Origin: a virus
IMG/VR virus record: IMGVR_UViG_3300038369_000374
Location: 1 to 20,283 of that record
DNA: 20,283 bases
Reading direction: 5' to 3' (one strand)
Part shown: piece by piece, positions 9,336 to 15,927 of the stretch
Layout of the letters: each line of letters starts with the position of its first letter
Position numbering within the stretch: position 1 is the first letter of the stretch
Program-made: the position numbers and the translations under genes
The notes under the pieces: model-generated
What the model was told of the DNA's origin: nothing
The model's database searches: none
What the model saw: the letters and a program-made list of their open reading frames with translations, nothing else

Positions 9336-11234
9336 TTATCCTCTTTTTAGCTCTCCATTACTATAACTAGATGTTACTTTAAATCCAACTCCTGAAATCT
9401 TCTCACCTGAAGATATAGTGTCTCTAACCATATTTATCGTACTTTTTGAAACATCAAACTCAAGATATAGATCTTTTAATCCCACCACATCATTTGATTC
9501 TGGGAATGCTTGAATTTCAATTATATCATTTGCTACAGCAGTTTCTGTAATTAAGGTTGTAGATAAAATAACTTCTCCTTTTACATAATCAACGATACCC
9601 GCAGACTTAATAACAACTCTATTTTCTCCAGTCTCTTCAATAGGTTTAACAATTGAAAGAACACCTTTCATTCCATCTGCATTTGGAATATCTGTTAGAT
9701 AAACAATATCTGGTTCATTTATAATTTTAAATCCAGTACTTTTTATGTTAAATCCTGCAGGATTAACATGAAATTTATTACCAAAACATAATTCATACTG
9801 TGCTTCTTGATTTATAAGTGCTCTTAGGTTTCTCCTAACTCTAACTCTAGTAATATTAGAAGTTATAGAACGATCTACATCGTCAATTACGTTTAAAACT
9901 TTACTATATTTAAATCTCCCACCAAATTTACTTAAATCTACAGAATTTGAGTAAGATTGGAGAGAATTTGTAATATTTGTCTTCAAATTATCAATATTTG
10001 AAATCTGAGATGAGTTATAATAGACAGAAGAATCTATTTCAACATAAAGAATTTTAATATCAACAAGTTTTTGGTTAATTCCTGTTAATGAATAACTTTT
10101 TAATTTACTTAAAATAAAATCTTTATCAAAATCAGACACAAAATCGCCATTTTTTGGTTTAATACTAATTCTAACAGTTCCAAATTCTGGTGGATCTAAC
10201 TCTTCACCACCAACAACTGATATAGATTCAGTATTTGGATAGATATTTTGTATGATTGCTTCATAATCTCTTGCTGTAACTGCTCTAAACTGTGCAGCAT
10301 ATAGTCTTGGAGCAAAATATTTAACCGATTCAATTGGTTCAATATCAGTTCCACTTGTACTTTTAGTAAATGTAGTTAAATCTACTGAGGATACAGTAAC
10401 AGGATTGTTTAAATTGTCTCTAAATGTACCTGAAAAGGAAAAAAGACTAGCACCATTACCAGCTGATCCGTCTGTGATTATGTAAGTTACGGTAATTTCT
10501 GTGCCATTTTCTAATTTTTTACCAAAAATACCATCTCCAAAGAGCAACTCATACTTTTCATCCTGTACTTCTTGTATTAAAAATATTTCTGAATCGCTAT
10601 CAACACCAATAATATTATCAACAAGTGAATATTCCCTACCAGTTCCTGTCTCTCCTACACCTTTTACTTTAACAACAATAGTTTGTATGTCTATAAATGA
10701 ATTATCAAGTAAAAAACGTTGATCTAAACTACCATCAACCGTAAATTTCTTCTTTAAAACTGCTCCTTGATATATTAAAACTGGATCCTCAAGTGTTCCA
10801 AAGGTTGCTTTACCATCTACTACTGTTGTAGTGATTGGTTCTGGTATTGAAAATATATAAGAACTATCATCTGTTGCACCAACACACACAGGTCCTCTTG
10901 CTTCAAGTGTTAATGTTGGTAAACTTGCAGAACATTCTACATCTAATCTTATACTTGCTCTTGCACAAGTTCTAGAACGAGGTACATAACCTATTCCTCT
11001 TGCTAAAGATACAACATTTTCTCTTAAAGTTGCAGAATCTAAAAAAGATTCATTAACTACCATGTTCGCATTGAACGAATTTATGTAAGTGTTGTATGCT
11101 AATGTGTTTAAAAGAACTGAAAAATTTGATCCTTCAAAATCAAAATCAGTAAAAGTAGAATTTGCTCTTAAATAATCTTTTAACTGTCTCTTGATTTGAT
11201 CAAAATCTAAGTTTGTAAATTTAGTAAAAGGCAT
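9336..11234 (-). CDS. gp6: Baseplate wedge protein gp6 (Baseplate J-like)
   Basis: At 632 residues it is close to T4 gp6 (660). The N-terminus (MPFTKFTNLDFDQIKRQLKD) and the stretch F37-S40 to A79 (FDFEGSNFS, LNTLAYNTY, SLARGIGYVPRS) are characteristic of gp6 in T4-like phages. FGDGIFGKKLENG at 232-244 followed by DGSAGNGA is the Baseplate_J core signature. In T4, gp6 forms the inner ring of wedge dimers that tie the six wedges together around the hub and rearrange on sheath contraction. The ATG lies 1 base after the gp25 stop with GAG 8 bases upstream. The stop is 3 bases before the next ATG, so gp25, gp6 and the giant protein form one tightly coupled unit. No frameshift or missing segment is seen. 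Confidence 0.95.
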   Translation of the reverse strand: MPFTKFTNLDFDQIKRQLKDYLRANSTFTDFDFEGSNFSVLLNTLAYNTYINSFNANMVVNESFLDSATLRENVVSLARGIGYVPRSRTCARASIRLDVECSASLPTLTLEARGPVCVGATDDSSYIFSIPEPITTTVVDGKATFGTLEDPVLIYQGAVLKKKFTVDGSLDQRFLLDNSFIDIQTIVVKVKGVGETGTGREYSLVDNIIGVDSDSEIFLIQEVQDEKYELLFGDGIFGKKLENGTEITVTYIITDGSAGNGASLFSFSGTFRDNLNNPVTVSSVDLTTFTKSTSGTDIEPIESVKYFAPRLYAAQFRAVTARDYEAIIQNIYPNTESISVVGGEELDPPEFGTVRISIKPKNGDFVSDFDKDFILSKLKSYSLTGINQKLVDIKILYVEIDSSVYYNSSQISNIDNLKTNITNSLQSYSNSVDLSKFGGRFKYSKVLNVIDDVDRSITSNITRVRVRRNLRALINQEAQYELCFGNKFHVNPAGFNIKSTGFKIINEPDIVYLTDIPNADGMKGVLSIVKPIEETGENRVVIKSAGIVDYVKGEVILSTTLITETAVANDIIEIQAFPESNDVVGLKDLYLEFDVSKSTINMVRDTISSGEKISGVGFKVTSSYSNGELKRG

Positions 11235-11235
11235 A

Positions 11236-11649
11236 TTATCTCGTTGATTCTAATAGAAATGTATAACTTTGTCTTGGTGCAGATTCTCCTATCAAACTAA
11301 ACACCAGAGTTACTTCAAAAGCATTGTTATCAGGTAAAGCATCAACAGAGACATCTAAATTTGAAACTCTAGGTTCAAAGTTTTTTATTGCTTCTCGAAT
11401 TTCTGTTTCAAGAGATGATGCTGCAGCAAAATCAACAAATTCAAAAAAGGAACTACGAATGTTTGACCCGAAAAATTCATCAAAAAACCTTTCTCCACGA
11501 ATGGTTTGTACTATATTACTTACAGATGTACGAATACACGCAGTATCTCTCAATATAGTTATGTCTTTTGTAACTGGATGTGGTTCAAAAGACAGACTTA
11601 TATCTCTAAATCCTCTTGATCTTCGTTCTTGGGAGTCGTAGGCTGGCAT
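11236..11649 (-). CDS. gp25: Baseplate wedge protein gp25
   Basis: At 137 residues it fits the gp25/TssE-like family (T4 gp25 has 132). Visible signatures are the IRGERFFDEFFGSNIR block (residues 50-65), equivalent to the family's PGER..P.FG element, and the E-P-R triad at 92-94 preceding a predicted beta strand. The EPR motif is conserved in gp25 and in type VI secretion TssE. In the T4 baseplate, gp25 joins the gp6 core bundle and forms part of the platform from which sheath polymerises. The gene stops 1 base before gp6. Its start has no clear Shine-Dalgarno sequence, and the leader contains an inverted repeat (see 11652-11673). Confidence 0.95.
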   Translation of the reverse strand: MPAYDSQERRSRGFRDISLSFEPHPVTKDITILRDTACIRTSVSNIVQTIRGERFFDEFFGSNIRSSFFEFVDFAAASSLETEIREAIKNFEPRVSNLDVSVDALPDNNAFEVTLVFSLIGESAPRQSYTFLLESTR

Positions 11650-11651
11650 TT

Positions 11652-11673
11652 ATACAATACTTCTTCATTGTAT
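11652..11673 (-). promoter_or_regulatory. Inverted repeat in the gp25 leader
   Basis: A 7-base inverted repeat (ATACAAT / ATTGTAT, 8-base loop) fills most of the 36-base gap between the preceding stop codon and the gp25 ATG. It ends only a few bases from the start codon. In RNA it would form a weak AU-rich hairpin just where a ribosome binding site is expected. A role in controlling gp25 translation or as a protein site is inference. Confidence 0.4.
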
Positions 11674-11678
11674 TTAGC
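11671..11678 (-). promoter_or_regulatory. Candidate T4-like late promoter for the gp25-gp6 unit
   Basis: GCTAAATA on the minus strand, about 21 bases upstream of the gp25 ATG, differs slightly from the NATAAATA/TATAAATA late promoter described for T4-like phages. A second near match (TATAAATG) overlaps the ATG itself and is too close to serve. No -35 is visible, as expected for a late promoter. The match is weak. Confidence 0.3.
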
Positions 11679-11685
11679 ATGTTTT

Positions 11686-12201
11686 TTACAATAAGTTACA
11701 AGGATAATGAATATTTGGTTGTTCCCACCAAAAATGGAGGTCAAATTGGTCGCTATCGTAGTGTAAAGACACTAAATTGCACTTAAAACGACTATGTTGG
11801 CTCTCACAAAGTGCTACAGCATAGATTTCAGCACCTGATGCCTTTGTCATTATGTTACATAACTCCATTAAATTATCTCCCCACACTACACCTGATTGAA
11901 TTAGCACAAATTTATCCCATCTTCTCTGCCATTTCATAAAATTCTGTGTAAATTCAGTTATATACTCTCTTTTGTCCTCATCTGGGTATGGAACATTAAC
12001 TGATTCTATATTAAATATCTCTTTTTCCATAGAAAGACTATGAGAGAGGATTTGTGTTGCAATTCCTGAGTAATCAGGAGCAATTGACAGGAAACAAGTG
12101 TCTTTTGGATGAATTGGCAACTCTGCCATCTTCATTTTATACGCTAATTCCTGTATTAATGCTCTCTCTTTGTCTTCTGATATGAAAAGTAGGTTTTTCA
12201 T
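11686..12201 (-). CDS. Conserved phage protein of unknown function beside gp25
   Basis: I do not recognise a named family for this 171-residue protein. It begins MKNLLFISEDKERALIQELA. A hydrophobic strand followed by a small-residue loop, FVLIQSGVVWGDNLMEL (about 98-114), resembles the PRPP-loop region of phosphoribosyltransferases. The acidic pair normally expected there is absent, so enzymatic activity is doubtful. The C-terminal half is rich in H, W and C (SQHSRFKCNL, FHFWWEQPNIHYPC-like end). It starts inside the preceding gene's stop (ATGA overlap) and lies 36 bases before gp25, so it probably belongs to the virion transcription unit. It could be a structural or assembly factor. Function open. 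Confidence 0.8.
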   Translation of the reverse strand: MKNLLFISEDKERALIQELAYKMKMAELPIHPKDTCFLSIAPDYSGIATQILSHSLSMEKEIFNIESVNVPYPDEDKREYITEFTQNFMKWQRRWDKFVLIQSGVVWGDNLMELCNIMTKASGAEIYAVALCESQHSRFKCNLVSLHYDSDQFDLHFWWEQPNIHYPCNLL

Positions 12202-12917
12202 CCTAATTCTGGGTGATCAACGTAATTTATACCATTAGAAGTGTCTAATTCGATGTCAATATTGCCTGTTTTCTTCTCTTTTGCTGTTTTCCAGAAATAA
12301 TTTTCATCATTTCCGAGTCCATCTCTATCATGACCGTTCTCAACCTGATAATATACGGTAGAAACCTTAAAATCGGGTGTTTTTGGCACTTCTGGGGTTA
12401 AACTATTATCATAAATCCTCATTCTGTTGTTCGGATAGAGGCAAAATTGCCCATTATCGAGTTGAATCAGGTTATGAGACTTATGTTCGGCAGGTTGTTC
12501 GCTAGTTGAGTAGTCAATTGCGTCTACATCCTGATGATAATTGTCTAAAGTGCAAATATATGTGCCAGTTTGCGTTCCGTAGTCTCTTGTAAGCACTTCA
12601 TAGTGCATAGAACCCACAAATTGCTTCTGAACAGCAACTACACCATAGTCCATACAGTTCCAAAACTGTAAATTATGCAATTCCATGTCTGGAGTTGGTG
12701 TTTCTGGGTCTGAAACGAAGGCAGAAATGGGTAATTTATCGAACATCGCGGCATATTCGGGTAAATACGTCTCAAAATAAAAGGCACGACCAGGAATACT
12801 CTTAGCCGATACCCAAACTCCTTTAACAAATTCCCCATGACCACTTTTATGGTCGGTTAAGTACTCTTTTCTTACCCATACTTCATAAGAAGGTAAATTA
12901 CAAATTAAAGCGGGCAT
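12198..12917 (-). CDS. Conserved phage protein of unknown function (239 aa)
   Basis: A 239-residue soluble protein with no signal peptide or membrane segment. It is rich in Y, W, N and D and looks beta-dominated, for example MPALICNLPSYEVWVRKEYL at the start and DNGQFCLYPNNRMRIYDNSL near 160-178. A GGGGAG ribosome binding site lies 10 bases upstream, inside the end of the preceding 39-residue gene. Its stop overlaps the start of the next gene by 4 bases. Its position directly upstream of the gp25-gp6 cluster suggests a virion-related role, perhaps an assembly or tail component. That is inferred from neighbours only. Confidence 0.8.
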   Translation of the reverse strand: MPALICNLPSYEVWVRKEYLTDHKSGHGEFVKGVWVSAKSIPGRAFYFETYLPEYAAMFDKLPISAFVSDPETPTPDMELHNLQFWNCMDYGVVAVQKQFVGSMHYEVLTRDYGTQTGTYICTLDNYHQDVDAIDYSTSEQPAEHKSHNLIQLDNGQFCLYPNNRMRIYDNSLTPEVPKTPDFKVSTVYYQVENGHDRDGLGNDENYFWKTAKEKKTGNIDIELDTSNGINYVDHPELG

Positions 12918-12923
12918 TTTAAG

Positions 12924-13043
12924 TTATCTCCCCTGTCCTCTGTATCTCTTACGAGCCGAGTTACGCGATGACGCGGCATATTTTGAGTGCTTACCTCTTC
13001 CCTGACGAGTTTTTTTCGGGCGGGATTCAATTTTGTTTGCCAT
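12924..13043 (-). CDS. Tiny basic conserved protein (39 aa)
   Basis: MANKIESRPKKTRQGRGKHS begins a 39-residue protein ending SARKRYRGQGR. About 13 of 39 residues are K or R and there is almost no hydrophobic core, so it is probably extended until it binds nucleic acid or a partner. Small proteins with this K/R-rich pattern and the KxYRGQG ending occur in T4-like cyanophages next to the gp25 cluster, as I recall the family. The start overlaps the end of the 60-residue gene by 17 bases, and no Shine-Dalgarno is visible, so it is probably translated by coupling. It stops 6 bases before the next ATG and contains that gene's ribosome binding site. Confidence 0.8.
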   Translation of the reverse strand: MANKIESRPKKTRQGRGKHSKYAASSRNSARKRYRGQGR

Positions 13044-13209
13044 ATTTTGATTGTTTTCTTATTGTTTCGAGTGATTCGGGTCGAGGGGTTCCCTCGCTGT
13101 AAAATTTCTGAGAAAGATCCATCATGGTATCGAAGTATTCTTCCTCAGTTAAGTCTTGGTAGACGAGTTTCCCGTCCACCTTGACATCAAATAATTCTAC
13201 TCTTTTCAT
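13027..13209 (-). CDS. Small acidic conserved protein (60 aa)
   Basis: This 60-residue protein (MKRVELFDVKVDGKLVYQDL at the start, then TEEEYFDTMMDLSQKFYSEG) looks like a short beta hairpin followed by an acidic helix. It overlaps the end of the glycosyltransferase gene by 23 bases and the start of the 39-residue gene by 17 bases. Three consecutive out-of-frame overlaps indicate one polycistronic message with coupled translation. The pattern is familiar from T4-like cyanophages, but no function is known to me. It may be a small adaptor expressed with its neighbours. Confidence 0.75.
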   Translation of the reverse strand: MKRVELFDVKVDGKLVYQDLTEEEYFDTMMDLSQKFYSEGTPRPESLETIRKQSKYGKQN

Positions 13210-14086
13210 GACCTACACGAATACGAGGGTCGCACCAGATTTCAAAACCTGCTTCTTTTGCATCAAGACAGAAAGATACGTCCTCTCCGCACATATCCTG
13301 CACTTCTCCTGATTCAAAGACCTGCATCTTCGGTGCGAACCATGGATAAGGCATTTCTGGATGCTCAAATACTCCATGTTTAATCAGCAACCATCCGAAA
13401 CCTGTATAGTCTACTGTAAAAGGTTTGCGTCTCTTCTGTATTGTTTCAAGAGTTTCATGATTCATAACTCCACCGTTAGATCGGAAATCATCCTCCTCTA
13501 ACCAGTGTGCAACTGAAGTAGTTTGACCATCTTCAGTACAATACCAACCACCACAGATAGATCTTTCCTTAGTCGGATCAACTTTAATATTCTCTCCTAC
13601 TTTTTGTTTTGAAACATTTCCATCTGCATCTAATACTGGATTACCATCCTTATCAATTATCTCCTGTATTACATCTTCCTTCGTTATTGCTTCTTCTGGT
13701 ACAGACATCAATACTAATTGATAAAACTTCTCAGAGTTAAAAACAATATCGCTATCAATCCATAACTGATAATCATACTTTAACTTTCCATCCCAAGGTA
13801 TCTGATCAGGACCACGAAGAACGTTTGCTCCTAAACATTTACATCTTGCAAAGTTCACCATTGAACTATAATCCTGAGAAATCTGAATACTTGCTCCAGA
13901 TTGTACAAGATCAAAACATAGTTGAACGAATGACTTTAAAAAGATATAACTTACACCTCTGCCAGGTAGACAGAATACTACTGTCTTTCCTTTTATTAAC
14001 TGTCTTGCTAAAGCATAATCCCATTCTTCCTTCTTTGGTTTGGACTTGACGGGGGTTTTTGCTTTAACTGTAAATCCTTTTGCCAT
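13187..14086 (-). CDS. Glycosyltransferase-like protein, GT-A fold
   Basis: A 299-residue protein. The N-terminal 20 residues are lysine-rich and probably flexible. A Rossmann-like strand follows (KTVVFCLPGRGVSYIFL, 34-50). YDYQLWIDSDIVF at 105-117 carries the D-S-D (111-113) expected for the metal and nucleotide-sugar site of GT-A enzymes. YTGFGWLLIKHGVFEH (227-242) and GEDVSFCLDAKEAGFEIWCD (267-286), ending in VGH at 291-293, resemble the acceptor and catalytic C-terminal blocks of family 2-type transferases. It would transfer a sugar from a nucleotide-sugar donor; donor and acceptor cannot be read. Candidate acceptors are virion proteins or phage DNA. Residues 135-170 (KDGNPVLDADGNVS) look like an inserted loop. 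It has its own promoter (14109-14137). Confidence 0.8.
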   Translation of the reverse strand: MAKGFTVKAKTPVKSKPKKEEWDYALARQLIKGKTVVFCLPGRGVSYIFLKSFVQLCFDLVQSGASIQISQDYSSMVNFARCKCLGANVLRGPDQIPWDGKLKYDYQLWIDSDIVFNSEKFYQLVLMSVPEEAITKEDVIQEIIDKDGNPVLDADGNVSKQKVGENIKVDPTKERSICGGWYCTEDGQTTSVAHWLEEDDFRSNGGVMNHETLETIQKRRKPFTVDYTGFGWLLIKHGVFEHPEMPYPWFAPKMQVFESGEVQDMCGEDVSFCLDAKEAGFEIWCDPRIRVGHEKSRII

Positions 14087-14108
14087 AATGTGTTGTAATT
14101 ACATTCAT

Positions 14109-14137
14109 ATCATACACTATTATATAGTGGTTGTCAA
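14109..14137 (-). promoter_or_regulatory. Near-consensus sigma70 promoter with an inverted repeat in the spacer
   Basis: TTGACA (14132-14137) and TATGAT (14109-14114) are separated by 17 bases, and the ATG of the glycosyltransferase-like gene lies 22 bases past the -10. The -35 starts directly after the TAA of the upstream 72-residue gene. The spacer contains a perfect inverted repeat CACTAT-TAT/ATA-ATAGTG (14115-14129), abutting the -10. That position would suit an operator for a phage or host regulator. Confidence 0.75.
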
Positions 14138-14356
14138 TTAGTATGAATGATCATCAAGAGAGGGGTTTTCCACCTCTATTTTTTGTGATGGTAACTTAGT
14201 ATATGATAGGTCTTCTTCTTTATATGATGTATGCATCAGACCAACCATTGCTTTAAGTGTAGTCCATGTTATTTTGAAGTCTTCTTCTTTTATAGAATGT
14301 AGTATACATTCATCTTTGGCATAAAAATGATAAACGGTTTCGGTTTCTTTAATCAT
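14138..14356 (-). CDS. Small conserved protein of unknown function (72 aa)
   Basis: This protein begins MIKETETVYHFYAKDECILH, continues with an acidic/aromatic middle (EEDFKITWTTLKAMVGLMHT) and ends in a polar tail. It looks like a compact alpha/beta domain with no signal or membrane segment. Its ATG overlaps the stop of the 59-residue AbrB-like gene by 8 bases, and AAGAGG sits just upstream of the start, so the two are probably translated together. The stop directly abuts the -35 of the next promoter. I recall similar short proteins in T4-like cyanophages but know of no function. Confidence 0.75.
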   Translation of the reverse strand: MIKETETVYHFYAKDECILHSIKEEDFKITWTTLKAMVGLMHTSYKEEDLSYTKLPSQKIEVENPSLDDHSY

Positions 14357-14528
14357 CCTCTTTTTCTTTTAAGATAATTTCATCCTCATCGGATAACTCT
14401 AATTGTAGCACAGTTCCCTCATACCATCCCATATCATTAACCATCCACTCAGGCAGATCAATCATAAAGTTCCCAGTTATGGGATCGACCTCTATGGGCG
14501 AAAAATTTTCTGCGGAATTTTTTTGCAT
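14349..14528 (-). CDS. Small AbrB/MazE-like protein (59 aa)
   Basis: The 59 residues include IDLPEWMVNDMGWYEGTVLQ (about 23-42) followed by LELSDEDEIILKEKEDD. The spacing matches the swapped-hairpin AbrB/MazE/SpoVT pattern: a beta strand, P at the helix start, helix, G-W/L-x-x-G-T, strand, acidic turn, strand ending in I-I-L. In that family dimers bind DNA as transition-state regulators or antitoxins. No toxin gene is seen next to it; the partner slot is the coupled 72-residue gene, which does not look like a known toxin. The very acidic C-terminus argues against simple DNA binding unless the N-terminus supplies the contacts. The fold call is inferred from the pattern only. The ATG lacks a clear ribosome binding site. 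Confidence 0.6.
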   Translation of the reverse strand: MQKNSAENFSPIEVDPITGNFMIDLPEWMVNDMGWYEGTVLQLELSDEDEIILKEKEDD

Positions 14529-14661
14529 ATCAAGACAAAAAGTTTTAGGATTTGGTATGTGTTTTGACTTTATGTATAACGTTCGATATTTACCTCTCGA
14601 TTCGGGTCGTTTATAGCTTAATGGTACCTATCGATTTTATATACGGGTTTCGGTTTGGATT
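14529..14661 (-). promoter_or_regulatory. Non-coding leader between terminator and AbrB-like gene
   Basis: About 130 bases without a credible gene on either strand. It lies between a terminator and the 59-residue gene and therefore should hold a promoter. Candidates on the minus strand are CTATAAAC at 14609-14616, similar to a T4-like late element, and an AT-rich GTTATACATAAAG stretch near 14572-14584. Neither has a convincing partner -35, so the promoter is not assigned. Confidence 0.35.
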
Positions 14662-14685
14662 AAAAATCCCCCATAGGTTGGGGGA
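14662..14685 (-). terminator. Rho-independent terminator
   Basis: On the minus strand TCCCCC and GGGGGA form a 6-base stem around a 7-base loop (AACCTAT), followed by TTTTT. It lies 27 bases past the stop of the 64-residue gene and closes the right-hand cassette region. Confidence 0.8.
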
Positions 14686-14711
14686 CTGCTGTTCCACGAA
14701 CGAACGACTTA

Positions 14712-14906
14712 TTAAGGTTCGTATACGTAACCTGAGATGGGACACCTTGGATAAGGATCGCCTGTGTAATAAGGACTCCATCTGTCTGCAAGTTCAGCAG
14801 TTGGAAGCGGTGGGGTAATCCTAAAAGGGATCATGCTTCCGCTGCTATTGTATGTAATCCATCTGCGACCTTTGGTTTTAAGGTCGCATGCCATTACAAA
14901 TCTCAT
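14712..14906 (-). CDS. Small conserved protein of unknown function (64 aa)
   Basis: The protein starts MRFVMACDLKTKGRRWITYN and ends YPRCPISGYVYEP. It is rich in P, Y and R and has little helical tendency, so it is probably a small beta or extended protein. An internal methionine (M5) is an alternative start. The ATG overlaps the preceding stop by 4 bases (ATGA), and a terminator follows 27 bases after the stop. This makes it the last gene of the cassette that starts at 15331. I do not know a function. Confidence 0.65.
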   Translation of the reverse strand: MRFVMACDLKTKGRRWITYNSSGSMIPFRITPPLPTAELADRWSPYYTGDPYPRCPISGYVYEP

Positions 14907-15331
14907 ACTGCGAACCTCTTCTCTCCGTGGTAGAAGTTGTACTCCTTACACATAGTACGAACTTGTAGGTCTGTGTCCCACTCTGTATCCTGTGGGAATT
15001 GGTTGTCTAACGTTCTGATTCTGCTGATCTTCTGCCAAACTGATGCTTTACTGTGGTTACTGTTTGGGAACTCTCTAAAGAAAACTGTCCTTGCTTTCTC
15101 CATGTCTGCGTGGTTTAGTAGATACGCATTTAATAAACACTCTGTTTCCATATCTGTGTATGGGTGCTTCTTCTGAGATGCTTGTTTCTTTGCCTGTTCC
15201 AAAAGTTCCCTTCCTTGTTTGAATAACAATCTGTCCTCTCTCTCAAAGTTATATAAACCAAATGCCTTAACCTGATCCTTAAGATCGTTGTAAGTGTCGA
15301 TTGCGATTTGTTCTGTTTCTGAAAAGTTCAT
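14903..15331 (-). CDS. Possible HTH DNA-binding protein (142 aa)
   Basis: I chose the ATG starting MNFSETEQIAIDTYNDL because the region upstream holds a promoter and a strong hairpin. A longer in-frame extension of 47 residues would run through both and looks non-coding. The N-terminal 50 residues are helical and charged. Residues 58-110 (YTDMETECLLNAYLLNHAD, then SNHSKASVWQKISRIRTLDN) resemble a Myb/SANT-type three-helix domain: acidic first helix, conserved L/Y core, then S-x-x-S-V-W-x-K-I-x-R-I recognition helix. DNA binding is therefore inferred. The ATG has no clear Shine-Dalgarno. It overlaps the next gene by 4 bases. A transcriptional regulator role is possible but unproven. Confidence 0.7.
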   Translation of the reverse strand: MNFSETEQIAIDTYNDLKDQVKAFGLYNFEREDRLLFKQGRELLEQAKKQASQKKHPYTDMETECLLNAYLLNHADMEKARTVFFREFPNSNHSKASVWQKISRIRTLDNQFPQDTEWDTDLQVRTMCKEYNFYHGEKRFAV

Positions 15332-15356
15332 GATGCGTGTTTGTTTGTATACTGTT

Positions 15357-15390
15357 ATTATAAAGGATAGGGGGTTAAATGCAACCCCCT
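15357..15390 (-). promoter_or_regulatory. Promoter overlapping an 8-base inverted repeat
   Basis: TATAAT at 15357-15362 with TTGCAT 16 bases upstream (15379-15384) precedes the 142-residue gene. The -35 lies partly in the loop of AGGGGGTT / AACCCCCT (15369-15390, loop GCATTT). No U-tract follows the stem on the minus strand, so it is not a standard terminator. A GTATACAAACAAA box follows the -10. Confidence 0.65.
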
Positions 15391-15392
15391 TG

Positions 15393-15415
15393 GTGGACGG
15401 TTTTTTAAGCGTACC
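15393..15415 (-). repeat. Dispersed 3'-end repeat, copy A (divergent)
   Basis: GCTTAAAAAACCGTCCACC on the minus strand matches the right half of the family consensus and contains the TAA of the 84-residue gene. The left GACAGTT half is degenerate. Confidence 0.45.
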
Positions 15416-15659
15416 TACCTGCAGGATGTGGGTTTGCTTTGGTGTAACCGAAAGATGAAAAGAACTCATCAAGTAGTTTGAAATCTAAGTTTGGGTTAAG
15501 TTCAAAACCCTTACCGAAGAAATCAACTCCGCATATGTGGTCTACTCCCCACTCTTGAACTTCGTCTACGAATGTCTGGAAGTCTTCGCATAAGTAAGCA
15601 ATGTCGTTAAACTTCTCAACTGTTTTGATTCTGTTTATCATTCTTTCTGTTGGATTCAT
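15405..15659 (-). CDS. Small protein of unknown function (84 aa)
   Basis: The start MNPTERMINRIKTVEKFNDI is chosen because AAAGGAG lies 10 bases upstream and a TATAAT promoter with a GTATACA box precedes it. An in-frame ATG 15 codons earlier lies in that promoter. The protein is acidic and mixed alpha/beta, with a glycine-rich turn (GVDFFGKGFEL) and the ending FGYTKANPHPAGRYA. No signal, membrane segment or recognised motif. It is a single-gene cassette between two promoters. Confidence 0.75.
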   Translation of the reverse strand: MNPTERMINRIKTVEKFNDIAYLCEDFQTFVDEVQEWGVDHICGVDFFGKGFELNPNLDFKLLDEFFSSFGYTKANPHPAGRYA

Positions 15660-15686
15660 AATTGAAACTCCTTTGTGTATACAATC

Positions 15687-15715
15687 ATTATAAACGCAAT
15701 CCACCAGATTTGGCA
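15687..15715 (-). promoter_or_regulatory. Promoter of the 84-residue gene
   Basis: TATAAT at 15687-15692 is followed after 4 bases by GTATACACAAAGGAG and the ATG. The -35 is poor (TGCCAA or GCCAAA at 16-17 bases). Only a weak 4-base inverted repeat (AATC / GATT) is present in the spacer, unlike neighbouring modules. Confidence 0.55.
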
Positions 15716-15722
15716 GAGGTTA

Positions 15723-15747
15723 GTGGACACTTTTTTCAACTGTCCAC
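15723..15747 (-). repeat. Dispersed 3'-end repeat, copy B
   Basis: GTGGACAGTTGAAAAAAG followed by TGTCCAC forms a perfect 7-base dyad with an 11-base centre. It includes the TGA of the 63-residue gene, so the protein's last residues (V-D-S) are encoded by the repeat. Confidence 0.75.
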
Positions 15748-15927
15748 CTCAAAGCATGCATAATCCCATGGTGCGGGTTCGCATATTTTTTCAATCAGTG
15801 TGTCAAACTCTTTTTCTGTATCTGGGTCAACCCACCCGTTCTCTATAAAAAATTGTGCCATCTTGACGAGCACTGATTCTTCGGGTTCGGTCATTGTCAA
15901 TTCGCGTTCCCATTTAACTGTAGTCAT
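15736..15927 (-). CDS. Small acidic protein of unknown function (63 aa)
   Basis: It starts MTTVKWERELTMTEPEESVL with GGAGATTG upstream. A second in-frame methionine (M12) is possible but has no better ribosome site. The body (FFIENGWVDPDTEKEFDTLI) looks helical and acidic, ending in C-F-E-V-D-S. It overlaps the 55-residue gene by 4 bases. Its stop codon is inside repeat copy B. No recognised family. Confidence 0.65.
   Translation of the reverse strand: MTTVKWERELTMTEPEESVLVKMAQFFIENGWVDPDTEKEFDTLIEKICEPAPWDYACFEVDS

Noticed and set aside
11230-11240. Programmed frameshift between gp25 and gp6
   Set aside because: gp25 and gp6 have normal family lengths and separate start and stop codons; no slippery sequence is seen at the 1-base gap.
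12638-12844. Minus-strand frame of 68 codons inside the 239-residue gene
   Set aside because: It is out of frame with a longer, better supported gene with a good ribosome site.
14572-14616. A definite late promoter upstream of the 59-residue gene
   Set aside because: Only partial TATAAATA-like matches in AT-rich sequence; chance occurrence is likely, so it is listed as a low-confidence candidate inside the non-coding region.
15332-15472. N-terminal extension of the 142-residue gene
   Set aside because: The extra 47 codons pass through the upstream gene's stop, a strong hairpin and a TATAAT promoter.
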